DNA from: Myroides fluvii
Lineage (GTDB): Bacteria > Bacteroidota > Bacteroidia > Flavobacteriales > Flavobacteriaceae
Direction of reading: 5' to 3'
DNA length: 64,000 bases
Assembly: GCF_009792295.1 (NCBI RefSeq)
Contig: NZ_CP039934.1
Location: forward strand, 950,501 to 1,014,500
Part shown: positions 14,696 through 24,166 of the stretch, piece after piece
Position numbering within the stretch: the stretch's first letter is position 1
Layout: the number at the start of each line of letters is the position of its first letter
Translations under genes and position numbers: made by a program
Notes under the pieces: model-generated
Seen by the model: the letters and a program-made list of their open reading frames with translations, nothing else
Databases searched by the model: none
Told to the model about the DNA's origin: nothing

Positions 14696-15838
14696 ATGCA
14701 ATTAAAATATCTCACACCGCAATCCAATTGGCAAAATCGATTGGAACAAAACGGTTTTGGTTATCATACAGATGAAAACAACATCCCCTATTGGGTCGAA
14801 GAATACTATTACAGCATTTCGGAACCCTTAGCGGATGAGATTTATGCGGCCACCGCTGATTTATGGGACATGTGCCTCCAAGCGGTAGACCACGTCATCA
14901 CAAACAAATTATACGACCAGTTTCAAATTCCCCTTTTCTTTCACGAACACATTGAACGCTCTTGGGAAAAGGATGAATTGAGCATTTATGGCCGTTTTGA
15001 TTTTGTGTATGACACCGTACATCAACAACTGAAAGTACTCGAATTCAATGCCGATACCCCTACCTCTCTTTATGAAACAGGTGTGGTGCAATGGCAGTGG
15101 ATGAATACGTATTTTGGCAATTCTAGAGATCAATTTAACTCGGTACACGATCGCTTAATCGAAACGTGGAAAGAAGCAAAGGCCCACATGAAAGGCAGTA
15201 CCTTACACTTTTCTTGTATGCGTGAAACACTCGAAGACTTAACGAATATTGAATACCTTCGCGATTGTGCAATACAAGCAGGTATTAACACCAAACTTAT
15301 CTACATTGACGATATTGGATGGGATGGTGAAACCTTTACCGATTTAGAAGATGAAATGATTACCGATATCTTCAAATTATATCCTTGGGAGTGGTTGATT
15401 TACGAGCCCTTTGCCCTACATATTCCCAGTGATATGGCACAAGCACAGTGGATTGAACCGTCGTGGAAAATGATTCTCTCCAACAAAGCCATTTTGCCTA
15501 TTTTATGGGAGTTGTATCCCAATCACCCTTTGCTCTTGGAATCGTATTTCGACGAACCTAAAGGCATGCAAAACTTTGTCAAAAAGCCCCTACTATCGCG
15601 TGAAGGAGCCAATGTAACCTTGTATATCAACAATCAAGTAGCAGAAGCAACCAAAGGTGATTATGGCGATGAAGGCTATATCTGTCAAGCACTAGCGAAT
15701 TTACCCAACCAAGGAAAAGGCTATTTTATTATTGGCAGTTGGCTAATCGGACAAGAACCTTGTGGAATTACTTTTAGAGAAAGCGACAAACGCATAACGA
15801 CGGATAAAAGCAGATTCGTCCCTCATATTATTGAATAA
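14696..15838 (+). CDS. Glutathionylspermidine synthase-like ATP-grasp enzyme (YgiC/YjfC type)
   Basis: A 380-residue member of the family that joins carboxylates to amines using ATP. The signature GRFDFVYD (99-106, with R100 and D102) and LEFNADTPTSLYETG (115-129) are the substrate and metal-binding core. The ATP-grasp half is residues ~200-380 with FVKKPLLSREGANV. E. coli YgiC and YjfC are close relatives with peptide-like ligase activity in vitro but no settled role, so the true substrate here is unknown; it need not be spermidine. It is last in an operon with two lipoproteins, and a terminator follows. Confidence 0.9.
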   Translation: MQLKYLTPQSNWQNRLEQNGFGYHTDENNIPYWVEEYYYSISEPLADEIYAATADLWDMCLQAVDHVITNKLYDQFQIPLFFHEHIERSWEKDELSIYGRFDFVYDTVHQQLKVLEFNADTPTSLYETGVVQWQWMNTYFGNSRDQFNSVHDRLIETWKEAKAHMKGSTLHFSCMRETLEDLTNIEYLRDCAIQAGINTKLIYIDDIGWDGETFTDLEDEMITDIFKLYPWEWLIYEPFALHIPSDMAQAQWIEPSWKMILSNKAILPILWELYPNHPLLLESYFDEPKGMQNFVKKPLLSREGANVTLYINNQVAEATKGDYGDEGYICQALANLPNQGKGYFIIGSWLIGQEPCGITFRESDKRITTDKSRFVPHIIE

Positions 15839-15843
15839 CATAC

Positions 15844-15870
15844 AAGCCTAATTTTACATTAGGCTTTTTT
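15844..15870 (+). terminator. Intrinsic terminator after the ATP-grasp gene
   Basis: AAGCCTAA (15844-15851) and TTAGGCTT (15859-15866) form an 8-bp stem followed by T-rich sequence. Confidence 0.85.
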
Positions 15871-15886
15871 ACTCTTTTTACCGCCC

Positions 15887-16459
15887 ATGACACCCGATTT
15901 TATTTACGACAAAACCTTTGAAAACCTCGTTTTAGAGCCTAATAGCATCTCTTTTAAAGAATATGAAAACTGTAAATTCATCAACTGTGATTTTACGGCT
16001 TGCTCTTTTTTATCTACGCTATTTATCGATTGTGATTTCAAGAATTGCAACTTTAAAAACGCTGCAGTGAATTATGTAGGATTGCGAAATTGTCACTTCC
16101 AAACCTGTAATTTTACGCATGTTAACTTCACCATGATTGATCAAACGATTTTCGAGTTCTCCTTTACGGATTGTAATTTAGAATTTACGTTATTCTATGG
16201 ATTAAACCTCAAGAAAACATCCTTTATCAACTGTAGTTTAATTAGCGCAGATTTCATGGAAGCAGACTTATCTCAAGTGATGTTTGACAACTGTAACCTG
16301 TATCGCGTGAATTTCACCAAAGCCAAAGCACAGAAAGCCGACTTTTATACCAGTTATAATTTTGATATTGATCCCGATTCGACCAAACTGAAAAATGCCA
16401 TCTTTTCCAAAGACGCTTTAGAAGGGTTGTTGAGAAAACATCAATTGATTTTAAAATAA
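15887..16459 (+). CDS. Pentapeptide-repeat protein
   Basis: A 190-residue protein built of five-residue repeats of the type CxFxx/CNFxx (for example CKFINCDFTACSF, CDFKNCNFKNAAV) across residues ~25-150, forming a right-handed quadrilateral beta-helix. Cys and Phe alternate at the inward positions. The size resembles Qnr/McbG proteins, which protect DNA gyrase by mimicking DNA, but no motif here proves that role and many such proteins are uncharacterised. The gene has its own terminator and seems monocistronic. Confidence 0.85.
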   Translation: MTPDFIYDKTFENLVLEPNSISFKEYENCKFINCDFTACSFLSTLFIDCDFKNCNFKNAAVNYVGLRNCHFQTCNFTHVNFTMIDQTIFEFSFTDCNLEFTLFYGLNLKKTSFINCSLISADFMEADLSQVMFDNCNLYRVNFTKAKAQKADFYTSYNFDIDPDSTKLKNAIFSKDALEGLLRKHQLILK

Positions 16460-16490
16460 AAGAAGAGAACCTTAGGGTTCTCTTCTTTTT
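16460..16490 (+). terminator. Intrinsic terminator after the pentapeptide gene
   Basis: AAGAAGAGAACC and GGTTCTCTTCTT form a 12-bp stem (16460-16471 with 16476-16487) around loop TTAG, followed by T. Confidence 0.85.
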
Positions 16491-16560
16491 TAACGGATAA
16501 TCCGTCATAATCTACACATTATTGAACTAATTTGTGCTATTTCAACACAATACATTTCCG

Positions 16561-16995
16561 TTAAATCCACGTTTTTTGTGCTTTGAAAAAAGCAGCTCGA
16601 ATCGCTGCGTAATTCTCCGCAATAAGGTATACATTAAAAAGCAAAACCAGCAGATCAAAGTAGATAAAATCCAATGCATGACTAATGTAAACATGCGTCA
16701 AAAACATACCCAGTGAAATTGGAAATAACCAAACAGCACCAAAAAAATACGTTCTTCGAAACAAAAGCAACAGCCCCCCAACTAATTGAGCAAAACCAAT
16801 AACGTGAATGAAGTTCGTTCGTTCCCAAATAAGGTAAAAATCCAGAAAATCCCCTGCTAATCCAAAGTCAATGTATTCTTGTTGACTGATCTTTTCTGTT
16901 AGCTTTTCAAACCCATGCGGAATAAATACATAAGCTAAAAAAGCACGACAAACATAACTTAAGGCTAAAGCAATGCGTTGAATAATTTCTCCCAT
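16561..16995 (-). CDS. DoxX-like four-helix membrane protein
   Basis: A 144-residue protein with four hydrophobic segments (about residues 8-26, 62-80, 85-104 and 110-128) and the family's first-loop PHGFEKL motif, as in DoxX/DUF4260-type proteins. Members are linked to redox or membrane maintenance but the function is generally unsettled. It lies 8 bp downstream of the DUF4374 lipoprotein gene, so it is the last gene of the metal-uptake operon. Confidence 0.75.
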   Translation of the reverse strand: MGEIIQRIALALSYVCRAFLAYVFIPHGFEKLTEKISQQEYIDFGLAGDFLDFYLIWERTNFIHVIGFAQLVGGLLLLFRRTYFFGAVWLFPISLGMFLTHVYISHALDFIYFDLLVLLFNVYLIAENYAAIRAAFFKAQKTWI

Positions 16996-17003
16996 AATAC
17001 CTC

Positions 17004-18257
17004 TTACTTTTTATCGATAATATGGAAGCCCATTAAACGTCCGCTACCTTTTAAGCGAAAAGTTTCTTTTACTTCTCCTGTTTTAGGATTATACTGATAG
17101 GCTCCTGCAAAATTTTCTTCTGTATTATTGGAAGTGAAATAAATAAAACCATTGTGATGAAATGGATTTTGGTAGGAATAGAAATTATCAGGTAACATAG
17201 CTAAACGCGTTGCTTTTTTCGAATTCACATCAATTTCATTCCAATACCAAATATCTTTGCGGTAAGACACTCCATGCTGACCTCCACCATAGTAGGACGT
17301 AGGTCGACTTGAAATCGTCGTATATATTTTGTTGTTGTGTGCAAAAATTCGGTTGAAATCACTTGGATACTGGTAATCTGAGATTTTCAACTCAAAAGAT
17401 GGATCAAAAGTAATGGCCCCTTTTTTAATGCGTAAAATTTTAGATTCGGGTTTTTGAACAGTCATATCTCCTACTGCAATCACGTATAAATCTTGTGTAA
17501 CCTCATCTAAACTCCATAGCACATGATCCGCAAATAAACCTAAATTTGTTGCTCCTTCATAAGAAGTCACTCCTTCAATTTTATTTGTTGTTAAGTCGTA
17601 AACTGCTATTTCAACTTTTTCCACATTGGGTTTTACTTGCCAAGCCGTACTACGTGTTCCATGTTGAATATCAACATATAATTTATTCTCTCGTTTCGCT
17701 AGAATCAACTGTCCAGCTGCTTCATATTGGCTGCCATCTGAAAGGGACGAAAAATCAACTTCTCCGATGCGTTGCATCGTTTGTGGATTAAACTTTTGTA
17801 CTTTTAATCCTCCTGCAGCAGAATCCCAATAATATCCTTCGGTTGCATTAACCACTAAATAATTGGTTTCGTATGTATTATTTGGCGTACTAATAAATCC
17901 GTCTGTTCCAAATTTACCGCCTTCCAATTTGTACTTGGACAAGCCTACTTCACTCGCTAAAGCTCCATCTTTTTTGTACAATACATTATCCACAACACGA
18001 CCTCCCGCGGAGTATCCCAACTGATAGAATGGAGTAGAAGATAAATCGATTACACGTGATTTCGCTTCATCTAATGCATAAATTCCTCCGGCCCATTTTT
18101 CTGTTCCATTAAAAATCACCCACAATTCATCTTTAGGCAATTCATCTGAGTTAATAGGTGGTGTTGGCTTTTGTGTCGTATCATCGCTCGCACACGAGAA
18201 AAGTAAACAAGTAGCTAAAAAAGCTGTAGCTATACCACTAAATCTTAGTTTTTTCAT
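17004..18257 (-). CDS. DUF4374 lipoprotein of a TonB-receptor operon
   Basis: The 417-residue product has a lipoprotein signal (LLFSCA, Cys22) and a beta-propeller-like mature region of repeated strand pairs with Trp and Tyr (WVIFNG, YYWDS, IWYWNEIDV). DUF4374 proteins of Bacteroidota are typically encoded beside TonB-dependent receptors and thought to bind the imported ligand at the outer membrane. Here the gene lies 12 bp downstream of the TonB receptor gene and just upstream of the DoxX-like gene. The likely substrate class is a siderophore or metal complex (inference). Confidence 0.8.
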   Translation of the reverse strand: MKKLRFSGIATAFLATCLLFSCASDDTTQKPTPPINSDELPKDELWVIFNGTEKWAGGIYALDEAKSRVIDLSSTPFYQLGYSAGGRVVDNVLYKKDGALASEVGLSKYKLEGGKFGTDGFISTPNNTYETNYLVVNATEGYYWDSAAGGLKVQKFNPQTMQRIGEVDFSSLSDGSQYEAAGQLILAKRENKLYVDIQHGTRSTAWQVKPNVEKVEIAVYDLTTNKIEGVTSYEGATNLGLFADHVLWSLDEVTQDLYVIAVGDMTVQKPESKILRIKKGAITFDPSFELKISDYQYPSDFNRIFAHNNKIYTTISSRPTSYYGGGQHGVSYRKDIWYWNEIDVNSKKATRLAMLPDNFYSYQNPFHHNGFIYFTSNNTEENFAGAYQYNPKTGEVKETFRLKGSGRLMGFHIIDKK

Positions 18258-18269
18258 AATCTTGATTAA

Positions 18270-20639
18270 TTAAATGATTTTGTATACAATTTTAAATTGA
18301 ACGGAACGTCCAGGTTTTTGCACGTTGAAGTTGTCATAGCGTTTACTATTGCCAACATTGAGCACTTCTAAGGCTAGATTTATTTTCTTATTTCCAAAAT
18401 AATAATAGAGTCCCACATCATGTGAGAATTGACCTAATCGTCCGTCATTGGGAATAATTAATTTAGAATCTACCATAGTCGCTTCCCCAAAAAGACTAGG
18501 TTCTTGTTTTTTGGGAATATCGGTCAGATAAAATCGATGGAGATAGTTGAGATTCCAACTTACACTTACTTTATCATCCGTAGTCAATATTCCCTTAACA
18601 TGACTCCTAAAAAACGCATTGCCAAAAAAGAAGGGAATATTAGGTACACGAGCACCTTCATACATACTGAACTCTGCTCTTTCATTAATGCGTCTAATAT
18701 CTTGATAAGTAACATTCACCCCAAAATCTACTTGTTCTTTGATTTGATGGGTCGCTTCTACTTCTACTCCTTTGATTTCAACTTGATGGAAGTTGATGTA
18801 TCGGTTGTAGGGAATATCAGGTTGAAGGAAAATAGCATCTTTTACTCGACGATAAAAAAGATTAAGCGCTAGCGTTCCCTTATGTGCAGACTTTCCGTAC
18901 ACATAAGCTGTGTTTAGATTGACATTGTGGCTCGTTTCAGGAAGGAGATCCAAGTTTTCCTTAATTAAAACGCCATCGCCAAAGACTTCCATTTCATCGG
19001 GTAAACGCGTAGCATATTCATAGGAAAGCTTGAGTAAGTACGAATTTACATCCCACTTTAATCCACCGAGATATCCCCATTGTTTCGTAGACTGAGAAGA
19101 TTGCCAAGCGAAATTGAACTTATCTGTAGTAAAGCCTTTGGATTGATTGTTGTAATGCTTGAGCGAAACGATACTCTCTAGTTGATCTCCCAACCACAAA
19201 GATCGCAGCGCTAAAGCGGTAATACTCTTTTGATAAGTTGCAGGAATAGTCAAAACATCCACCTCATGTACTGGAGAAACTGCCCCTAAAGGATCACTGC
19301 CCTTTCTGCGTTGATGATAAACTAATTCTCCAAATTCAAGAAAGTGATTCGGATTCACTTGCAATGTTGCATTGATTCTAGCCGCTAGTAAATCATACTG
19401 CAAACGCTGCTGACTTCCGCCTTTATTGATTTCACCAATAATCTGATTTTGAAGAATAATTTCATTATCCCAATTGTAACGCACCGTAGCAGTATCGATG
19501 AGTTTCGTATTAAAATGACTCCAACTCCATACTGCATTTACTTGCAAACGCTGATCCCAAAATCCTTTTTTATAGGAGAGAATGGACGCGTAATTCTGCT
19601 CCGTACTATAAGCCTCTCCAAAAACTTTCCCCATCTCACTGTCGTGTTGCAACTCCTTGTAAAAGTCTGAAAACAAAAACGTCAATTTCAGATCATCAAC
19701 CCATATTTTATCTCGAACTCCCACAAACAATTCCCCGTAATAAGAAGCTGTGTCATCGTGAAAACGACGCACTTTTTTCTTGTATTGATTTCCTGTTTCT
19801 GGATCGATGAAAGGAGCATCAATCTTATAGTTATTCGCCGAAGTATTATAATTCGTATTCAGTCCAAAATAATAAGCAGGATTCTTGCCAACCAAAAGTA
19901 AATTAGCCGTTGCCCGATGAGTTTGAAAAGAACCTAATTCATAGGACAATTCTAACAAATTAGATTTGGGGTTCCGCGTAACCAAATTAACACCACCTCC
20001 AAGAGCGTCAGAAGCTAGGTATACTGGCATAGCGCCTTTGTAAATCTCAATGCGCTCCAACATATTCGCAGGAATTGTACTCAAAGAAAATCCATGTCCA
20101 AATAACTCGATGGGAATCCCATCTTTAAATACTCGAATAGCTTTACCCTGTAAACCTCCCAAATTCAATTGAGTTTCAGCGCCTAATCCTCCATTAGATC
20201 GAACTTTGATTCCCGCTGATTGATTCAATTGATTACTAATATCTCCTCCTTTATGATACGCCTGCTTCATATCCAATACCTGTACTGCAAAAGGTGTTCG
20301 CTCTATTTTCTGCGCTGTCGTTTGAGACTGAATCACTACTTCCTCTAACTGTTCCTGCTGTTCTCCAACAAACAAGAAATAATGAGCATGCTGGCAATCA
20401 ATCTCCACTGATTGTGTATCAAGAAGCTTTCCATTCTCGTAGATTTGCACGTTATAAACTCCTTCCTGTATATCTATACGCTTGCTTTTCCCCTCCTTAT
20501 CAAGTCCGTAGGATTGCTGATTAACAATCAAGGTTAAGTTGGAAGAAAATCCAGTTTGACTATGCTGCACAGAAAAAGACACCTCACAAGCCAAGGCAGG
20601 TGAGCAACAGCACAACAAAAAGTAAAAATATTTAACCAT
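18270..20639 (-). CDS. TonB-dependent outer-membrane receptor, probable siderophore or metal uptake
   Basis: 789 residues with a signal peptide (MVKYFYFLLCCCSPALA) and a Cys-containing carboxypeptidase-like domain (~20-100), then a plug domain with IERTPFAVQVLD, LGGLQGKAIRVFKDGIPIEL and IEIYKGAMP. A ~600-residue barrel follows, ending with the aromatic-rich last strand. The plug blocks the barrel until TonB pulls it. A longer frame from 20702 is rejected because it covers the divergent promoter. The downstream DUF4374 and DoxX-like genes and the divergent AraC/PchR-type regulator point to regulated uptake of a metal complex. Confidence 0.9.
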   Translation of the reverse strand: MVKYFYFLLCCCSPALACEVSFSVQHSQTGFSSNLTLIVNQQSYGLDKEGKSKRIDIQEGVYNVQIYENGKLLDTQSVEIDCQHAHYFLFVGEQQEQLEEVVIQSQTTAQKIERTPFAVQVLDMKQAYHKGGDISNQLNQSAGIKVRSNGGLGAETQLNLGGLQGKAIRVFKDGIPIELFGHGFSLSTIPANMLERIEIYKGAMPVYLASDALGGGVNLVTRNPKSNLLELSYELGSFQTHRATANLLLVGKNPAYYFGLNTNYNTSANNYKIDAPFIDPETGNQYKKKVRRFHDDTASYYGELFVGVRDKIWVDDLKLTFLFSDFYKELQHDSEMGKVFGEAYSTEQNYASILSYKKGFWDQRLQVNAVWSWSHFNTKLIDTATVRYNWDNEIILQNQIIGEINKGGSQQRLQYDLLAARINATLQVNPNHFLEFGELVYHQRRKGSDPLGAVSPVHEVDVLTIPATYQKSITALALRSLWLGDQLESIVSLKHYNNQSKGFTTDKFNFAWQSSQSTKQWGYLGGLKWDVNSYLLKLSYEYATRLPDEMEVFGDGVLIKENLDLLPETSHNVNLNTAYVYGKSAHKGTLALNLFYRRVKDAIFLQPDIPYNRYINFHQVEIKGVEVEATHQIKEQVDFGVNVTYQDIRRINERAEFSMYEGARVPNIPFFFGNAFFRSHVKGILTTDDKVSVSWNLNYLHRFYLTDIPKKQEPSLFGEATMVDSKLIIPNDGRLGQFSHDVGLYYYFGNKKINLALEVLNVGNSKRYDNFNVQKPGRSVQFKIVYKII

Positions 20640-20748
20640 ATTGTTATTTAGAATAAATTTAAATACTGTATTTTTACGCAAAAATATACTTAGAGAGATC
20701 AATACACCTTACGAATTTGAGTGTAAGATTTACGTAAAAGGGTTTATT

Positions 20749-21735
20749 ATGAGCTATAGAATAGATATTGTTGACTTTCTAGACCTGGTGAATTACCCAT
20801 CACTCCAGGAGCCTACAACTAGCTTAAAAAAAGAGAAGGACAACGCATTACTTCCCGAGAAAATAAGCATTAAGCAAGAAATTGTCAACGAACATCTTCG
20901 CGTTGTTTCTATGCAATACACAACCAAACAGACAATAACCTTAGACTGCTTAGAACGTGATCCCTTTCTCGAACTTCACTTCAATTTATCTCCTCACGCC
21001 ATTGGGTATAATAATTCATTTTCGCCTTTAAAGGAAGTTCCCACTATGACAGGCAATATGATTTACTTAGCATCCACAAGTGAAAAATCAGAAATATCTT
21101 TTCAAGAAGGAGTAAATTATGAAACCTTCGATATTCATTTACCGTTGAGTATGATTAGCAAACATGCGGGTGAAAATCGTCAATTGGATCATTTTCTCAA
21201 TCAAATCACCTCAGCTCAAAGTGCGGGATTATCCGATAATTTTATTCAGCTGAATCCGCTTTTGTACCAAGCCATTCAAAGCATAAAACAGTGTTCTTTT
21301 GAAGGGTTGACACGTAAAATCTATTTAGAATCGAAAATCAACGAAATACTAGCGTATTGTTTTGAAGAGCCAATCACCGCTCAAACAGTTAAATTAACGA
21401 CGAGAGACATGGATTGCATTCGCTTTGCAGCCCACTTAATTCAAGCACACATCAGTCATCCGCTTACGATAGAGGAAATTGCAAAAAAAGTGGGCATCAA
21501 CCAGACCAAGCTCAAATTAGGGTTTAAACAAGTTTTTGGCACTACCGTTTTTGGATACTTACAAGAATTGCGCATGAATCAAGCCCAAAAGTATGTCATG
21601 GATACAAGGGATACCATCGAAGAAATTAGCCTAAAATGTGGATACCTCAATACCTCCAATTTCAGTAATGCATTCAAAAAACACTTTGGTCATGCACCAA
21701 GCACACTGCGTCAAAAAAAGGAATTAAGCTATTAA
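20749..21735 (+). CDS. AraC/PchR-type transcriptional regulator of the TonB locus
   Basis: A 328-residue regulator. The N-terminal half is a ligand domain of the PchR kind (FDIHLPLSMISKHAG near its end), not a cupin. The C-terminal ~100 residues carry two helix-turn-helix motifs (IEEIAKKVGINQTKLKLGFK and IEEISLKCGYLNTSNFSNAF, with the GHAPSTLR ending). The ATG at 20749 is chosen over an in-frame ATG at 20641 inside the shared promoter region. PchR-type proteins bind the siderophore and activate its receptor, which would be the divergent TonB gene (established for the family, inferred here). Confidence 0.88.
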   Translation: MSYRIDIVDFLDLVNYPSLQEPTTSLKKEKDNALLPEKISIKQEIVNEHLRVVSMQYTTKQTITLDCLERDPFLELHFNLSPHAIGYNNSFSPLKEVPTMTGNMIYLASTSEKSEISFQEGVNYETFDIHLPLSMISKHAGENRQLDHFLNQITSAQSAGLSDNFIQLNPLLYQAIQSIKQCSFEGLTRKIYLESKINEILAYCFEEPITAQTVKLTTRDMDCIRFAAHLIQAHISHPLTIEEIAKKVGINQTKLKLGFKQVFGTTVFGYLQELRMNQAQKYVMDTRDTIEEISLKCGYLNTSNFSNAFKKHFGHAPSTLRQKKELSY

Positions 21736-21857
21736 AAAAAACCTAAACAACAGAAATACAACATTTTAAAACTTATAAATAAAACATATTTTAAATATGT
21801 TTCCTCAAGTAAAGAACGAAAACAGTATCTTTGAGTAAACAGTTTTAAGACTACATT

Positions 21858-24155
21858 ATGCGGTTGAAAAAGAAACATAAAATACTAGGGATTCTACTCC
21901 TTTTTGTTGTGGTTGTATATTGTTCAGGTCAATGGATGATTAACTATTTCCTAAATCAATATTTACCGACAATCATCGCAGAAAAAAACGATTCACCCTA
22001 TGATTTAACCTATCAATCCGTTCATTACTCCATTGCCGAACGCAAATTATCCATTAAAGAGATAGATATTCAACCGAAAGCGACTACAACCACCGATTCC
22101 CTATCTTACCTCAAAGGAAAGTTACAGCAAATCGATATTCAACAAGTTGCTCTTTGGAATTTATTCAAAAAGCATCACCTGGAGGCTCAAGGAATTGTAA
22201 TTGTTCAACCTGATATCCAAGTATATCAACATCAAACAGTGCAAGATACTACACCAAAAGCGCCACTTGAATTCATCAAAGCGATTGATATCAAGAATAT
22301 TGTTGTGAAACAAGCTCATGTTCTGATACACGATGTGGATCGCAACCTGCGCTTACACGAAGTACACAACTTTAACGCCCAAATTAAAGGGATTCACTTT
22401 GGCGTGGAAACCCAAGATAAACCCCTTCCGTTCACCTACATGGACTATGTTATTTCCTGTGACTCTGTTCGCAGTTTAGTTTCAGATGCTCAGCAATTAG
22501 ATATAGACGGCATTCTAATCAATCCCAATCAAATTAGCACTGCGCTTCTTTCCTTAAAACCGCTAATAGGGACGAGAGAGAAAGCAGATTTACCTCATCG
22601 ACTTGTTTCCATAACTGCTCCTTCGCTAGTATTAAGAGGTACCGATTGGGGATATAAAGATCAATCCGATTTTTATCTCCATATCGATCAAATACAAACC
22701 CCTTCTGTGGATGTTCAAGTAGAGGCAAATGAGCGATCAACTCGTAAAAAAGAGGTCAAAACAGCGGTTAATCCTAAACTTTTACCTTTTGATTTAACCA
22801 TTGGTGCTATTGATATGGATAGCATTCACATCAATTCGCTCAATCAATGGCTTGTCAAAAAAGGAAGCTTACACCTCAAAGGCGTGGCAAACAAAGCCAA
22901 AGAAGAGCTGCGTATTAGATCCATTCAATTCAAACAACCGGATATTCACCAGCATCAGACACATCAAAAAACAAAGGTAAATCCACAAAAGAAACAAAAA
23001 GTACAAGTGTTTTTTGACGAGTTAGTGCAAATTGATACCCTCTCTATTCAAAAGGGAAGCTTTACCTCAACGAAAGGAAAAGAGCACAAAATTGCCTTAC
23101 AAGCAAAAGAGATTCAAGCCTCTATCGAAAAAATTCACTTAGATGCAGGGACTATGGAAAACAAAATTCCCGTGCAATACAAAGAAATCTCCTTTTCGTC
23201 AGAGGCGATACAATGGGATGCTGGTCGTTTTTACAACATCAAAATATCTAAAATACAGGGAAAAAACACCACATTAACTTGTCATAATTTTGAGCTAATT
23301 CCCAAATACAATCGCAAGACCATGGTGCAGATGTTTACCTATGCGGATGATATTTTTACCCTTAAAACCAAAGCGATTACGCTTTCCAATTACTCGTGGG
23401 GATTTGACGCTCAAGATGTTTTATTTTTTAAAGCCGATCGCGTCAAACTCGATCAAATTAACGCCAATATTTTTCGAGATAAAACACCGCCATTCAACAT
23501 GAGCATCAAGCCGTTGTTCAGTAAAAAACTACGCGAGATTCCCTTTACCTTGGCCTTAAAACAAGTAGATATTGTCAACTCTACCTTGGAATATGAAGAA
23601 TACGACCAAAAAGCAATCGCACCTGGAAAGTTAACCTTTGGCAATTTCAATGCGTCCATTCAAAATATATACAGTGGATTTAGGCAAACTAAATTACCGA
23701 CAACAACCTTGGCTATTCAGGCGAGTTTTATGAATGCAGCCCCTTTACAAGTAAACTGGTCCTTTAACCTATTAAATCGTCAAGACGATTTTCAAATTAG
23801 TGGAACCATTAAAAACTTTCCGGCTACTGCCATGCAACCCTTTTTGCAACCCTATGTCAAAGCGTCTACGGAGGGGAATTTGGATTTGATCAAATTCAAT
23901 TTCACCGGAAACAACAAAGTCGCAACGGGTACTTTTGGTATGAATTACAACGATTTAAAAGTCACCTTGTATCGTAAAAATGGAGAAAAAAAGAAAAAAC
24001 TACTCTCTAAAGTAGGCAATTGGTTCATTCACAAAAACTCGGCTGGAGCATTTAAAGAAGTTGAGATAAAAAAAGTGAATCGCATAGAAGAAAAGTCTTT
24101 TTTCAATTACCTTTGGTTATGTATTTTACAAGGTCTAAAACAAACTATATTATAA
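21858..24155 (+). CDS. AsmA-like/DUF748 envelope protein
   Basis: A 765-residue protein with one N-terminal hydrophobic helix (~9-27) and a long periplasmic part of repeated beta-strand modules, typical of AsmA-like and DUF748 proteins thought to bridge the periplasm and move phospholipids to the outer membrane. The end has a hydrophobic segment (SFFNYLWLCILQGL). Repeats of the form ALQAKEIQASIEKIHLD and FTLALKQVDIVNSTLEYEEY are visible. The SDR gene starts 11 bp after the stop. Confidence 0.75.
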   Translation: MRLKKKHKILGILLLFVVVVYCSGQWMINYFLNQYLPTIIAEKNDSPYDLTYQSVHYSIAERKLSIKEIDIQPKATTTTDSLSYLKGKLQQIDIQQVALWNLFKKHHLEAQGIVIVQPDIQVYQHQTVQDTTPKAPLEFIKAIDIKNIVVKQAHVLIHDVDRNLRLHEVHNFNAQIKGIHFGVETQDKPLPFTYMDYVISCDSVRSLVSDAQQLDIDGILINPNQISTALLSLKPLIGTREKADLPHRLVSITAPSLVLRGTDWGYKDQSDFYLHIDQIQTPSVDVQVEANERSTRKKEVKTAVNPKLLPFDLTIGAIDMDSIHINSLNQWLVKKGSLHLKGVANKAKEELRIRSIQFKQPDIHQHQTHQKTKVNPQKKQKVQVFFDELVQIDTLSIQKGSFTSTKGKEHKIALQAKEIQASIEKIHLDAGTMENKIPVQYKEISFSSEAIQWDAGRFYNIKISKIQGKNTTLTCHNFELIPKYNRKTMVQMFTYADDIFTLKTKAITLSNYSWGFDAQDVLFFKADRVKLDQINANIFRDKTPPFNMSIKPLFSKKLREIPFTLALKQVDIVNSTLEYEEYDQKAIAPGKLTFGNFNASIQNIYSGFRQTKLPTTTLAIQASFMNAAPLQVNWSFNLLNRQDDFQISGTIKNFPATAMQPFLQPYVKASTEGNLDLIKFNFTGNNKVATGTFGMNYNDLKVTLYRKNGEKKKKLLSKVGNWFIHKNSAGAFKEVEIKKVNRIEEKSFFNYLWLCILQGLKQTIL

Positions 24156-24166
24156 CACAATCGCAT

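Noticed and set aside
14363..14701. Minus-strand frames over the DUF1190-like gene
   Set aside because: Two different long frames occur because of the Gly-rich composition; the plus-strand lipoprotein has a signal and operon spacing.
15887..16459. Naming the pentapeptide protein as a Qnr resistance protein
   Set aside because: No Qnr-specific loop or sequence was recognised; size and repeats alone are not enough.
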